37,630 nucleotides of DNA, taken from Streptomyces hydrogenans (GTDB lineage: Bacteria > Actinomycetota > Actinomycetes > Streptomycetales > Streptomycetaceae). The stretch covers positions 1-37,630 of the forward strand of contig NZ_BNBS01000079.1 in the NCBI RefSeq assembly GCF_014656075.1, given 5' to 3'. Every line of letters begins with the position of its first letter. Position 1 is the first letter of the stretch. The translations under genes were made by a program, and so were the position numbers. The notes under the pieces are model-generated. The model had not been told where the DNA came from. It did no database searches and was given only the letters and a program-made list of their open reading frames with translations. Positions 7,188 to 14,702 of this stretch are shown in pieces.

Positions 7188-8000
7188 ATGACCCCGCCCG
7201 ACGGCGAGGCCGTCCTCGACGGGCTGGACGCGTACCTGGAGGCCCTCTGGGACGGTGCCGAGCCCCCGGGCGCCCATGCGGTGCCGGGCGGGTCGGACGC
7301 CGAGGGGGAGCTCGTCCGGTGGGCCCTGGACGGGCTCCGGCGGCTGCCGCGCGAGCCGCGGGAGACCTTCCTCCGCGAAGTGGGCGGCCTGCTGCGGGAG
7401 TTCCGTGCCCGTCGCTGCCCGTGGAACGCGGCGGCGCTGCGGCTGCTGGACGACACGTACACCTTCGTCGCGACCGGACCGCGCCGCCACGCCGACTGGG
7501 CGCACGACGTCCGTGCCGTGATGCACCGGGCGGTGGACGACCCCCGGGGCTGGGTCCGGTTGGACGGCGACCGGGTGAACGACGCCCGCGACACGTGGCC
7601 CGCGTACCCCTTCGACCCGCCGCCCGCGTCCGGCTTCCCCGACCGCCTCCACCCGCTCGGCGTGGACGCGGCGGTCGGGGCGCTCGCCGTGATGGCCGAG
7701 GAATGGCAGGCGGAGCCCGCGCCGGTGCGGACGCGTCCCGACCTCGACCGCATCCTGGCGGACGCACGGACCCTGCTCGACCGGTACGGACCCGACGCGC
7801 GGTACTGGACCAACGCCACCGCTGCCGGTGCCGTCGGCGCCGCGTCCCCGGACTTCGTCGGAGCGGGCCTCGCGGGCACCCGGTCGCACGGTTTCGTCAC
7901 GGGGGAGTACGTCAACGGCCTCGACCTCTTCGAGGACCTGGGCGTGATCGCGGTCGGCGCCGACGAGGTGGGCGTCTTCTGGTCCTTCGGCGCCTGTTGA
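7188..8000 (+). CDS. hypothetical protein (270 aa)
   Basis: A soluble, acidic protein with no family I can name. It starts MTPPDGEAVLDGLDAYLEALWDGAEPPGAH. It contains a Trp/Asp-rich middle (HADWAHDVRAVMHRAVDDPRGWVRLDG) and ends FEDLGVIAVGADEVGVFWSFGAC. G/C third-position bias is strong throughout, so it is a real gene. The start is uncertain: ATG 7188 has only GGGCAG upstream, and an in-frame GTG lies at 7146. Another ATG at 7069 with a TAGTCT box 7 nt before it is out of frame and closes after 40 codons. No operon partner is evident. Confidence 0.65.
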   Translation: MTPPDGEAVLDGLDAYLEALWDGAEPPGAHAVPGGSDAEGELVRWALDGLRRLPREPRETFLREVGGLLREFRARRCPWNAAALRLLDDTYTFVATGPRRHADWAHDVRAVMHRAVDDPRGWVRLDGDRVNDARDTWPAYPFDPPPASGFPDRLHPLGVDAAVGALAVMAEEWQAEPAPVRTRPDLDRILADARTLLDRYGPDARYWTNATAAGAVGAASPDFVGAGLAGTRSHGFVTGEYVNGLDLFEDLGVIAVGADEVGVFWSFGAC

Positions 8001-8056
8001 CGGAGCCGGCCCCTGTGGCCTCGGCACGTGACGACGTCCACGCCGTCGATCGCCGG

Positions 8057-8181
8057 TCCGACACCGCACCCCTGGAGCGTCCGGGCCGGCCGGAGGACAT
8101 CGCCGGGACGGTGGCCTTCCTCGCGGGCCCGCCCGCCGGGTCAACGGCCGGACCCTCCTCGCCGACGGCGCCCCGGCCTGA
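8057..8181 (+). pseudogene. C-terminal remnant of a short-chain dehydrogenase/reductase, frameshifted
   Basis: Frame 2 reads SDTAPLERPGRPEDIAGTVAFLAGP, the classic SDR C-terminal motif (GRPEDIA...VAFLA). The expected ending continues in another frame as ARRVNGRTLLADGAPA and stops at TGA 8179-8181. The switch lies around 8125-8140. No Rossmann part (GxxxGxG, YxxxK) precedes it, so only the last ~40 codons of an SDR gene are left. It records a past deletion between the 7188 and 8228 genes. Confidence 0.7.
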
Positions 8182-8213
8182 CGCCCCGGCCCCGCCCGGT
8201 TCCCCGGCCGGCC

Positions 8214-8219
8214 TACAGT
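8214..8219 (+). promoter_or_regulatory. TACAGT -10 box, 8 nt before ATG 8228
   Basis: TACAGT fits TANNNT and is set at the distance that would start the transcript at or next to the ATG. The GGAG between them is too close to the ATG to be a normal ribosome site. No clear -35. Confidence 0.4.
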
Positions 8220-8227
8220 CCGGAGCC

Positions 8228-8559
8228 ATGACGGACATCCCTTCCCCCTCGGCCTCGGCACCGACACCGGTCCCCGCCCCCGCTCCCGCCGCGCTCACCT
8301 TCGTGCGTCACCTCGACGGCCTCCGGCACCGCTTCGCACGCGCGGGGGAGCGCAACGGCCGACCCGCCTACCGCCGCGCGGACGGCGAGGTCTGGTGCCT
8401 CTGGTCCCCGACGGAGGGCTGGCACTGCGCGATCGGCGACGGCCGCGTCACCGCCCACCCCCTGGACGCGCCGGCCGACGCCCGCGTCCCCCGGCCACGG
8501 TCTGGCGCAGCTTCAAGGACGACCGCTCCTACCTGTACGACCTCCGGGACGACGGCTGA
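8228..8559 (+). pseudogene. small hypothetical gene with a single frameshift at a C-run
   Basis: From ATG 8228 the protein reads MTDIPSPSAS, a Pro/Ala-rich N-terminus, then LTFVRHLDGLRHRFARAGERNGR and GEVWCLWSPTEGWHCAIGDGR. After GCGTCCCCC (C-run 8488-8492) the natural end, TVWRSFKDDRSYLYDLRDDG with TGA 8557-8559, is one frame off. One extra C in the run would restore a protein of about 110 residues. Codon bias switches frame exactly there. This is either a recent mutation or a homopolymer sequencing error. The function is unknown; it is a Trp-rich small soluble protein. Confidence 0.65.
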
Positions 8560-8606
8560 GGAAAACGCGTCGACAGGCGCGGTGGGGATCGGGGAGGCTT
8601 CGCGCG

Positions 8607-9110
8607 ATGACGAGAATCGACGACACACCGCCCGCGTGGGACGAGCGCACGCAGCTCACCACCTTCCTCGACTACGCGCGGGACACGGCCCGCGCCAAGT
8701 GCGACGGCGTCTCCGAGGAGCACGCGCGCACCGCGCTGCTCCCGGGCTCGCCGCTGATGACCATGAGCGGACTGATCAACCATCTGCGCTGGGTGGAGTA
8801 CTACTGGTTCCGGGTCGTGTTCCTCGGCGAGGAGGACCAGGGCCCGTGGACGGAGGAGGACCCCGACCGCGAGATGCGCGTCGCGGTCGACTTCCCGCTC
8901 CGCGAGCTGCTCGACGCGTACGCCGAGCAGAGCGCCCGCCACCGCGAACTGGTCGCCGCCCACGGCCTGGACGCCCGGGCCGAGCGCCCCGTCCGCTCCG
9001 GCCTCCACGTGGACCTGCGCTGGATCCTCCTCCACCTGACCGAGGAGACGGCCCGGCACAACGGCCACCTGGACATCCTCCGCGAACTGCTCGACGGTTC
9101 GACGGGCTAG
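8607..9110 (+). CDS. DinB family / DUF664 protein (mini-circle protein type)
   Basis: 167 residues forming the four-helix DinB/YfiT-like fold. GLINHLRWVEYYWFRVVFLGEED (about 55-77) is the DUF664 signature. H59 and the later HLTEETARHNGHLDILRE supply the histidines of the usual divalent-metal site. Actinobacterial relatives are thiol (mycothiol)-dependent S-transferase-like proteins or of unknown role. ATG 8607 has GGGGAGG upstream with good spacing. It is a single gene that ends in a perfect hairpin overlapping the next, convergent gene. Confidence 0.9.
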   Translation: MTRIDDTPPAWDERTQLTTFLDYARDTARAKCDGVSEEHARTALLPGSPLMTMSGLINHLRWVEYYWFRVVFLGEEDQGPWTEEDPDREMRVAVDFPLRELLDAYAEQSARHRELVAAHGLDARAERPVRSGLHVDLRWILLHLTEETARHNGHLDILRELLDGSTG

Positions 9111-9123
9111 GAGCCGCCGCCGG

Positions 9124-9161
9124 CGGCGGCCGGGCTCACAGCGCGAGCAGCCCGGCCGCCG
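9124..9161. terminator. perfect 13-bp hairpin between convergent genes
   Basis: Arms CGGCGGCCGGGCT (9124-9136) and AGCCCGGCCGCCG (9149-9161) pair perfectly over a 12-nt loop. It lies 14 nt after the DUF664 stop. It overlaps the last codons of the minus-strand GNAT gene, so it can end the plus transcript. Confidence 0.6.
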
Positions 9162-9531
9162 TCTCCTTGAAGCCGCAGCCGTCGAGGTAGAACGGGCGGA
9201 GGTGCTCCTCGAAGTCGACGTGCAGCCACGCGCAGCCCGCCGCCCGCGCGTGCTCGGCCGCGGTGGCGACGAGAGCGGTGCCCACGCCGGCCGACCGGTG
9301 CCGCGCCGCCACCACGGTGTCGAGGAGGAAGGCGTGGACGCCGCCGTCCCAGGCGACGTTGACGAAGCCGACCAGTCGGCCGTCCTCGTGCGCGCACACC
9401 CAGCCGAGGCTGTGCCGCTCCAGCCGTCCGCGCCAGTCGGTCCGCCCCACCGGGTGGCCGAACCCCTCGGCGTGCAGGCGGTCGAGCTCCGCGTTGTCGA
9501 GGCTCCCGCGCCACTCGTACGTGATCGTCAT
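9136..9531 (-). CDS. GNAT family N-acetyltransferase
   Basis: 131 residues, a minimal single-domain GNAT. Motif A is VAARHRSAGVGTALVATAAEHARAAGC-like, with R79-S80-A81-G82-V83-G84 as the acetyl-CoA loop. Motif B is HVDFEEHLRPFYLDGCGF. The acceptor is unknown. ATG 9531 is chosen over ATG 9540 because the upstream codon overlaps a TACGAT box that lies 7 nt before ATG 9531, and neither start has a Shine-Dalgarno. Confidence 0.88.
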   Translation of the reverse strand: MTITYEWRGSLDNAELDRLHAEGFGHPVGRTDWRGRLERHSLGWVCAHEDGRLVGFVNVAWDGGVHAFLLDTVVAARHRSAGVGTALVATAAEHARAAGCAWLHVDFEEHLRPFYLDGCGFKETAAGLLAL

Positions 9532-9538
9532 GCCCGGC

Positions 9539-9567
9539 ATCGTAGGCGTCCGCGTCCGGAGCGTCTC
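9539..9567 (-). promoter_or_regulatory. candidate leaderless promoter of the GNAT gene
   Basis: On the minus strand: GAGACG at 9567-9562 (weak -35), 17-nt spacer, TACGAT at 9544-9539, then 7 nt to ATG 9531. The transcript would begin at the start codon. Confidence 0.45.
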
Positions 9568-10390
9568 AGGGGTTTCTCAGGAACTCACGGGCTCCGCGCA
9601 GGCGGGTGGCGAGCCGGCCCTGCGTCGCGGTGCCGACGAGGCGGACGTCGAGGGGGCCGGGGACGTCCGCCTCGGCTCGGGTGGTGGCGGGCAGGAGGGA
9701 CGGGGCGAGGCCGTCGCGCCGGGCGATGAGGACGCCGAGGTCGTGGCGGCTGAGCGCGTCGGGGCCGGCCAGGTGGACGACGCCGGTGAGGCGGGACGGC
9801 GCGAGTTCGACGAGGGCGGCCGCGAGGTCGGTGACGTGGACGGGGCAGCGGACGTCGTCGGTGAAGAGGCCGCCCCGCCGTCTGCCGGCGGCCAGTTCGT
9901 GGACGACGCGTTCGTGTGCGGAGCCGCCGTCGCCGATGATGAGCGAGGTGCGGGCCACGACCGCGTCGGGGTGCAGGAGGCGTACGGCCGTCTCGCCGGC
10001 CGCCTTCGCGGCGCCGTACGGCGTCACCGGGTCCGGGAGCGCCGTCTCGTCGTAGTGGACGCGGCTCCCGGAGAACACCGCGTCGCTGGAGACGTGCAGC
10101 AGCCGGATCCCGCGCTCCGCGGTGACCCGGGCCAGGCGCACGGCGCCGTCGGCGGTGACCGCCCAGTCGGCGTCGCCGCTGGACGCGTTGATCACGGTGT
10201 CGGGCCGTACCGCGTCCAGGACCGCGTCGAGGGCGTGCGGGTCGCGGAGGTCCAGGTGGTGCCAGGGGACACCGGAGGCGTGGCCGGGGCGGGCGTGGAA
10301 GGTGGCGGCCGCGGCACGGCCGGCCCCGCGGGCCTGACGCACCAGCTCCGTGCCGAGGAAGCCGGTGGCCCCGATGATGAGCAGCGTCAT
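9566..10390 (-). CDS. RmlD-like NAD(P)-dependent sugar-nucleotide reductase family protein
   Basis: 274 residues, an extended-SDR/RmlD-type protein. The Rossmann loop is GATGFLG at 7-13, and catalytic Y125 and K129 lie in YGAAKAAGE. SSDAVFSG (101-108) matches the RmlD-family SSDYVFDG. PDTVINASS (63-71) is the usual loop after beta4. RmlD reduces dTDP-4-dehydrorhamnose, but no rhamnose genes are nearby, so it may reduce another substrate. It has no ribosome site and carries a TACCGT box 8 nt before ATG 10390. It is divergent from the 122-residue gene at 10482. Confidence 0.85.
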   Translation of the reverse strand: MTLLIIGATGFLGTELVRQARGAGRAAAATFHARPGHASGVPWHHLDLRDPHALDAVLDAVRPDTVINASSGDADWAVTADGAVRLARVTAERGIRLLHVSSDAVFSGSRVHYDETALPDPVTPYGAAKAAGETAVRLLHPDAVVARTSLIIGDGGSAHERVVHELAAGRRRGGLFTDDVRCPVHVTDLAAALVELAPSRLTGVVHLAGPDALSRHDLGVLIARRDGLAPSLLPATTRAEADVPGPLDVRLVGTATQGRLATRLRGAREFLRNP

Positions 10391-10398
10391 GCCGGGTC

Positions 10399-10404
10399 AC
10401 GGTA
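10399..10404 (-). promoter_or_regulatory. TACCGT -10 box, 8 nt before ATG 10390
   Basis: TACCGT on the minus strand. No good -35 was seen. The same hexamer drives the divergent gene from 10470-10475. Confidence 0.4.
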
Positions 10405-10469
10405 GCGGAGGTGGCGCCGGTCCGGCCCGTGACGGATGCCTGCCGTCCGGGACCGGGCGTCCGGCCCGC

Positions 10470-10475
10470 TACCGT
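10470..10475 (+). promoter_or_regulatory. TACCGT -10 box, 6 nt before ATG 10482
   Basis: TACCGT then GACCTC then ATG. No Shine-Dalgarno. The mirror copy of this arrangement lies in front of the divergent gene. Confidence 0.4.
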
Positions 10476-10481
10476 GACCTC

Positions 10482-10850
10482 ATGATCGAACGCCTGCCCG
10501 CCGACGTGTCCGAGGTGCTCGCGCTGGTCCTGGACCAGGACGATCCCGTGCACGCGGCGCTCCGTGCGCAGGTGCCGCACCTGCGGGTGACGGGGCGGTG
10601 CGGGTGCGGGTGCGGCACCGCGGACCTCGCGCTCGACACCCGCTCGGTGGAGCCGGCTCCGGTCGGCGCCGGCCGGTTCGTGGCGGCGGAGGCCGTGCTG
10701 ACCACGGAGACCGGCGAGTGCCCGGGCAAGGTCCTCGTCTTCACGGAGGACGGCTACCTGTCGTGGCTGGAGGTCTGCTCGTGGAGCGACGACATCGAGG
10801 TGGACCTCGCCGCCGCGCGCGCCTGGCTGCGGGCCGGCCACCGCCCCTGA
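10482..10850 (+). CDS. hypothetical protein with CGCGC cysteine cluster (122 aa)
   Basis: A small soluble acidic protein. Residues about 38-43 read RCGCGCG, a tight C-x-C-x-C cluster that could bind a metal. It is followed by strands VLTTETGECPGKVLVFTEDGYLSWLEVCSW and a C-terminal DIEVDLAAARAWLRAG. I recall similar short streptomycete proteins of unknown function but cannot name a family. Strong G/C third-position bias supports it as real. The start is set by ATG 10482, with the TACCGT box just upstream. The next gene lies 73 nt downstream. Confidence 0.7.
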   Translation: MIERLPADVSEVLALVLDQDDPVHAALRAQVPHLRVTGRCGCGCGTADLALDTRSVEPAPVGAGRFVAAEAVLTTETGECPGKVLVFTEDGYLSWLEVCSWSDDIEVDLAAARAWLRAGHRP

Positions 10851-10923
10851 CCTCCACCCCGGGCGCGGCGGACGCACCGGGCCCGCGCCCGACCACCACC
10901 CCCGCACCCATCGGAGCACCCGG

Positions 10924-12399
10924 ATGAGAACCCTCGTCACCGCGAGCCATGTGATCGGCTACGACCCCGAGGCCGACGACCACGTCCTGATCCGCGACGG
11001 ACAGGTCGTCTACGAGGACACCCGGATCGTGCACGTGGGCCACGGATACGACCCCGCCGCCTGTGACGCGGTCGTCGACGCGGGAGCGGCGCTCGTGGGC
11101 CCCGGCTTCGTGGACCTGGACGCGCTCGCCGACATCGACCACGCGCTCCTCGACACCTGGCACGCGGACGGCCGGGGCCTGGACTGGTCGGAGGAGTACG
11201 CCCTGAACGGCCCGACGGCGGTCTTCGACGCCGACGACCGGGCCTTCGTCCGCGAGTACGCCCTCACCCAGCTGATCCGCCACGGCATCACCACCGCGAT
11301 GCCCATCGCCGCCGAGACGCACTCGGACTGGGCGGAGACGTACGACGACCTCGCCCGGGTGGCCGACGCCGCCGCCCGCTTCGGCCTGCGCATGTACCTG
11401 GGCCCGAGCTACCGCAGCGGCGTCCCCGTCGTCACCCCCGACGGCACCGCCGCCGTCCACTGGCGCCCCGAGCGGGGCGAGCGGGGTCTGGCGGACGCGA
11501 TCCGCTTCGTCCGCGACTTCGACGGCGCGCACGGCGACCTCGTCCGCGGCGCGCTGCTGCCCTGCCGGATCGAGACCCTGACCCCTGAGCTGATGCGGGC
11601 CACGGCGGACGCGGCGGAGGAGCTGGACTGCCTGGTGCGGCTCCACTGCCTCCAGGGCACGGGCGAGCTGCGGCGGCTGGCCGACCGCCACGGCACCACC
11701 CCGCTCGGCCTGCTCAAGGAGACGGGCCTGCTCGGCCCGCGCCTGCTCATCCCGCACGCGATCTACATCGGCGGTCACAGCGAGGTGGACACCCCGTACG
11801 CGGGTGAGCTCGACGACCTGGCCACCGTCGCCGGCATCGTCCACTGCCCGTACACGATGGTCCGTTACGGCGCGGCCCTGGAGGACTTCGACCGCTACCG
11901 CGCGGCGGGCGTGAACATCGCGATGGGCACCGACTCCTTCCCGCCGGACATGATCCGCGGCATGGACTACGGCACCAACCTGTCCAAGCTCACCACCGGC
12001 CGACCGGAGGCGGGATCCGCCGCCGACTACTACCGCGCCGCCACCCTCGGCGGGGCCAGGGCACTGGGCCGCACGGACCTGGGCAGACTCGCCCCCGGCG
12101 CCCTCGCGGACCTGGTCGTGGTCCGCCTCGACGGCCCGCGCACGGGCCCGGTGGACGACCCGGTCCGCACCCTGCTGATGAACACCTCGGGCGCCGACGT
12201 CGACACCGTCGTCGTCAACGGCCGCACCGTCCTGCGGGCGGGAAGGATCCCCGGCGTCGACGAGACGGCCTGGCGCGCCCGCGCCCAGCGCCTCTTCGAC
12301 CGGATGAAGGCCGCCTACGCCGACCGGGACTACCTCCACCGCACCACCGAGGCACTCTTCCCCGGCTCCTTCCCCGCCCGTCCGGCCGGGACGGACTGA
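10924..12399 (+). CDS. amidohydrolase / chlorohydrolase family protein
   Basis: 491 residues with the composite beta-sandwich plus TIM-barrel layout of TRZ/ATZ-type amidohydrolases. The sandwich strands are at the N-terminus (VTASHVIGYD...VLIRDGQVVYEDTRIVHVG) and C-terminus (GRLAPGALADLVVVRLDG...VVVNGRTVLRAGRI). The barrel contains LHCLQGTGE, IPHAIYIGGHSE and MGTDSFPPDM, which supply the later metal and catalytic residues. The usual HxH after PGFV is replaced: PGFVDLDALADIDHAL has D66 and L68 where the two histidines stand. Metal binding must therefore differ from the atrazine/guanine deaminase pattern. GGAG lies about 8 nt before ATG 10924. The substrate is unknown. Confidence 0.85.
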   Translation: MRTLVTASHVIGYDPEADDHVLIRDGQVVYEDTRIVHVGHGYDPAACDAVVDAGAALVGPGFVDLDALADIDHALLDTWHADGRGLDWSEEYALNGPTAVFDADDRAFVREYALTQLIRHGITTAMPIAAETHSDWAETYDDLARVADAAARFGLRMYLGPSYRSGVPVVTPDGTAAVHWRPERGERGLADAIRFVRDFDGAHGDLVRGALLPCRIETLTPELMRATADAAEELDCLVRLHCLQGTGELRRLADRHGTTPLGLLKETGLLGPRLLIPHAIYIGGHSEVDTPYAGELDDLATVAGIVHCPYTMVRYGAALEDFDRYRAAGVNIAMGTDSFPPDMIRGMDYGTNLSKLTTGRPEAGSAADYYRAATLGGARALGRTDLGRLAPGALADLVVVRLDGPRTGPVDDPVRTLLMNTSGADVDTVVVNGRTVLRAGRIPGVDETAWRARAQRLFDRMKAAYADRDYLHRTTEALFPGSFPARPAGTD

Positions 12400-12415
12400 G
12401 GACGGCCGCCCGGGG

Positions 12416-13396
12416 TCACCAGCGGTTGCGCGCCTCCTCGGCCCAGCCGGTCAGGCCGTCCAGGCTCACCTCCGTGCCGTCGTCGGCGAGGGCACGGCCG
12501 GTGAACCGGCCGAAGCACTGGTGGGTCTCGCTCGCCACCAGGCCGAGGTTCGTCCGGGCGACCCTCTCGTGGAACGGGTGGAAGCGCGCGTCCACCCGCT
12601 CCCCGGCGATGTGCCACGGCCGCAGCCAGTCGGACCGGTCGTAGCTCCAGCGCAGCTCCTCGCCGATCTTGTGGAGCCGGCCGTCGAGGACCAGGGCGTT
12701 CTCCGTGAGCCCGGTCCCGTCGGTCCACTTCCCGCCCAGCTGGACGGCCCGCCCGGGCGCCGCGCCGGCTGCCCAGTTCCAGGTGACCGCGTACGGCCAC
12801 TTGCCGCGGCCGTGGTCCAGCACGGCGAACGCCTCCGGGCCCCCCACCCCGTGGGTCTCGCCGCGCAGTTCCAGCGTGCCGCGGACGGGGCGGCCGACGT
12901 CCTTGACCGTGTACTGGAACCGGCGGCGGCTCCACGGCACGACGACGCCCAGCGACTCGTGGCCGGGCGGGCGCGGCACCTCGACGTCGAGCCGTACGCC
13001 GTCCGCCGCCGCGTGGACCGTGTCGCCGTCCGGGCCCTGCCGGATCCGGATCGTCAGCCCGGCGGTGCGGACCGCGATCTCGCCCTCGCCGCTGCGCGCG
13101 GGGAAGCGGGTGCCGCGGGCCATCGGGACCACGGCGTCGGCGGTGGTCTCGCGCCCGGTCGCCCGCTCCAGCACGTAGAGGCCGTGCACGCCCGCGTAGT
13201 CGAGGGAGGACGCGACGACGCCGACGACGTGGTCCGGGGTGACGAGGCCCCAGTACTCCCAGCGCTTGGCCCGGCCCCAGCCGCGCAGGGCGGCGGAGTG
13301 CAGGGGGCGCCGGGTCCACCCGACGGCCGCCGGGTTCAGGCTGCCGTCGGGCAGGCACAGGTCGACGGGGGAGGTCAGCTCCGGCTCGTGTGTCAT
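12416..13396 (-). CDS. DUF2804 domain protein
   Basis: 326 residues covering one DUF2804 domain. The family marks are RRPLHSAALRGWGRAKRWEYWGLVTPDHVVGVVASSLDYA near the N-terminus, then LDHGRGKWPYAVTWNWAAGA, LGGKWTDGTGLTENALVLDGRLHKIGEEL and FHPFHERVA. The protein is predicted to be beta-rich, soluble and possibly lipocalin-like; no enzymatic role is established. ATG 13396 lies 6 nt behind a TATCCT box without a ribosome site. It is divergent from the Old Yellow Enzyme gene and convergent with the amidohydrolase, with a 16-nt gap. Confidence 0.9.
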   Translation of the reverse strand: MTHEPELTSPVDLCLPDGSLNPAAVGWTRRPLHSAALRGWGRAKRWEYWGLVTPDHVVGVVASSLDYAGVHGLYVLERATGRETTADAVVPMARGTRFPARSGEGEIAVRTAGLTIRIRQGPDGDTVHAAADGVRLDVEVPRPPGHESLGVVVPWSRRRFQYTVKDVGRPVRGTLELRGETHGVGGPEAFAVLDHGRGKWPYAVTWNWAAGAAPGRAVQLGGKWTDGTGLTENALVLDGRLHKIGEELRWSYDRSDWLRPWHIAGERVDARFHPFHERVARTNLGLVASETHQCFGRFTGRALADDGTEVSLDGLTGWAEEARNRW

Positions 13397-13402
13397 CCGC
13401 GC

Positions 13403-13408
13403 AGGATA
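13403..13408 (-). promoter_or_regulatory. TATCCT -10 box, 6 nt before ATG 13396
   Basis: TATCCT on the minus strand, then GCGCGG, then ATG. No Shine-Dalgarno. This looks like a leaderless start. Confidence 0.45.
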
Positions 13409-13442
13409 GGTCCGCGTCCCGGGAACGGCAGCCCACCGTCTG

Positions 13443-13471
13443 CTGACACTTCGTCAGTTCTGTGCGATGCT
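13443..13471 (+). promoter_or_regulatory. candidate leaderless promoter with overlapping CTGAC-N5-GTCAG operator
   Basis: CTGACA (13443-13448) and GATGCT (13466-13471) are 17 nt apart, with ATG 6 nt further on. A perfect inverted repeat CTGAC-N5-GTCAG (13443-13457) covers the -35 box, the size of a TetR-type half-site pair. The regulator is not encoded next to it. Confidence 0.45.
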
Positions 13472-13477
13472 CCGCGC

Positions 13478-14683
13478 ATGACCGCAGACCACCGGGCCCC
13501 GCGCCCCTCCGGTCCGACACCCGACGTGCTCGCCCCGGCCCGGCTGGGACCCGTACGGCTGCGCAACAGGGTCATCAAGGCGGCGACGTTCGAGGGGGTC
13601 ACCCCCGAGGCCGTCGTCACCGACGCGCTCATCGAGTACCACCGCCGCCCCGCCGCCGGCGGAGTGGCCATGACCACGGTCGCGTACTGCGCCGTCGCCC
13701 CCGAAGGCCGCACCCAGCGCGCCCAGGTGTGGATGCGGCCCGAGGCACTGCCCGGGCTGCGCCGGCTCACCGACGCCGTCCACGAGACCGGCGCCGCGGT
13801 CTCCCTCCAGCTCGGACACGCGGGCCCGGTCGCCGACGCCCGATCGAACCGGCTGCCCTCGCTGTCGCCGACGGGCGGCTTCAACCCGGTCAGCCTGCGC
13901 CGCGACCGGGCCGCCACGGCCGAGGACCTCGACCGGGTGGTCCGGGCCCACGCCACCGCCGCCCGCCTGGCCGTGGAGGCGCGGGCGGACGCCGTGGAGC
14001 TGCACCTCGGCCACAACTACCTGGCCAGCGCCTTCCTCAGCCCCCGCCTCAACCGCCGGACCGACACCTACGGCGGCTCCCTGCGCAACCGCGCGCGCCT
14101 CGCCCTGGACCTGGCCCGCGCCGTCCGGGACGAGGTCGGCGACCGGATCGCGATCACCGCGAAGCTGAACATGACCGACGGGGTGCGCGGCGGCCTCTCC
14201 CCGGCCGACAGCCTCCAGGTGGCGCACTGGCTCCAGGAGGACGGCTCCGTCGACGCCCTCGCGCTGACCGCCGGCAGCTCCCTGCTCAACCCCATGTACC
14301 TGTTCCGGGGCGACGCCCCGCTCAAGGAGTTCGCCGCCCGGTTCCCGCTGCCGCAGCGGCTGGGCCTGCGGACGGTCGGCCGCTCGTTCCTCCGGGCCTA
14401 CCCGTACGAGCCGCTCTACCTGCTGGACGAAGCCCGGCGGTTCCGCGACGCCCTCACGCTGCCGCTGATCCTCCTCGGCGGCGTCACCGACCGGGAGGGG
14501 ATGGACCGCGCGATGGCCGAGGGCTTCGCCTTCGTCGCCATGGCCCGTGCCCTGCTCCGCGAACCCGACCTGGTGCGCCGCCTGACCGACGCCCCGGACA
14601 CCCGCTCGCTCTGCGTCCACTGCAACCGCTGCATGCCCACCATCTACACGGGCACCCACTGCCCGCTCGTCGACCCCGCCTGA
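13478..14683 (+). CDS. NADH:flavin oxidoreductase, Old Yellow Enzyme family
   Basis: 401 residues with an FMN-binding TIM barrel. LGPVRLRNRVIKAATFEG (23-40) is the N-terminal FMN contact and SLQLGHAG (109-116) the substrate loop. ELHLGHNYLASAFLSPRLNRRTDTYGGS carries the catalytic His/Tyr region, with HLGHNYL in place of the usual HGAHGYL. Near the C-terminus the phosphate-binding strands LLGGVTDREGMDRAM and FVAMARALLREPDLV are clear. It ends with cysteines C379, C382, C385 and C395 (CVHCNRCM...THC). These resemble the start of the Fe-S site of dienoyl-CoA-reductase-like members, although the C-terminal flavodoxin domains are absent. Likely an ene-reductase. It has no ribosome site. Confidence 0.92.
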   Translation: MTADHRAPRPSGPTPDVLAPARLGPVRLRNRVIKAATFEGVTPEAVVTDALIEYHRRPAAGGVAMTTVAYCAVAPEGRTQRAQVWMRPEALPGLRRLTDAVHETGAAVSLQLGHAGPVADARSNRLPSLSPTGGFNPVSLRRDRAATAEDLDRVVRAHATAARLAVEARADAVELHLGHNYLASAFLSPRLNRRTDTYGGSLRNRARLALDLARAVRDEVGDRIAITAKLNMTDGVRGGLSPADSLQVAHWLQEDGSVDALALTAGSSLLNPMYLFRGDAPLKEFAARFPLPQRLGLRTVGRSFLRAYPYEPLYLLDEARRFRDALTLPLILLGGVTDREGMDRAMAEGFAFVAMARALLREPDLVRRLTDAPDTRSLCVHCNRCMPTIYTGTHCPLVDPA

Positions 14684-14702
14684 CCGCCGGCCGGCACCGG
14701 TC

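Noticed and set aside
7069..7191. 40-codon ORF at ATG 7069 with TAGTCT 7 nt upstream
   Set aside because: Codon bias is weak after the first 20 codons, and it ends where the 7188 gene begins in another frame; the promoter-like box alone does not support a gene.
10598..10927. 109-codon Arg/Gly-rich frame overlapping the 122-residue gene
   Set aside because: Third-position bias and the TACCGT-spaced start support the 10482-10850 frame; the other is its shadow.
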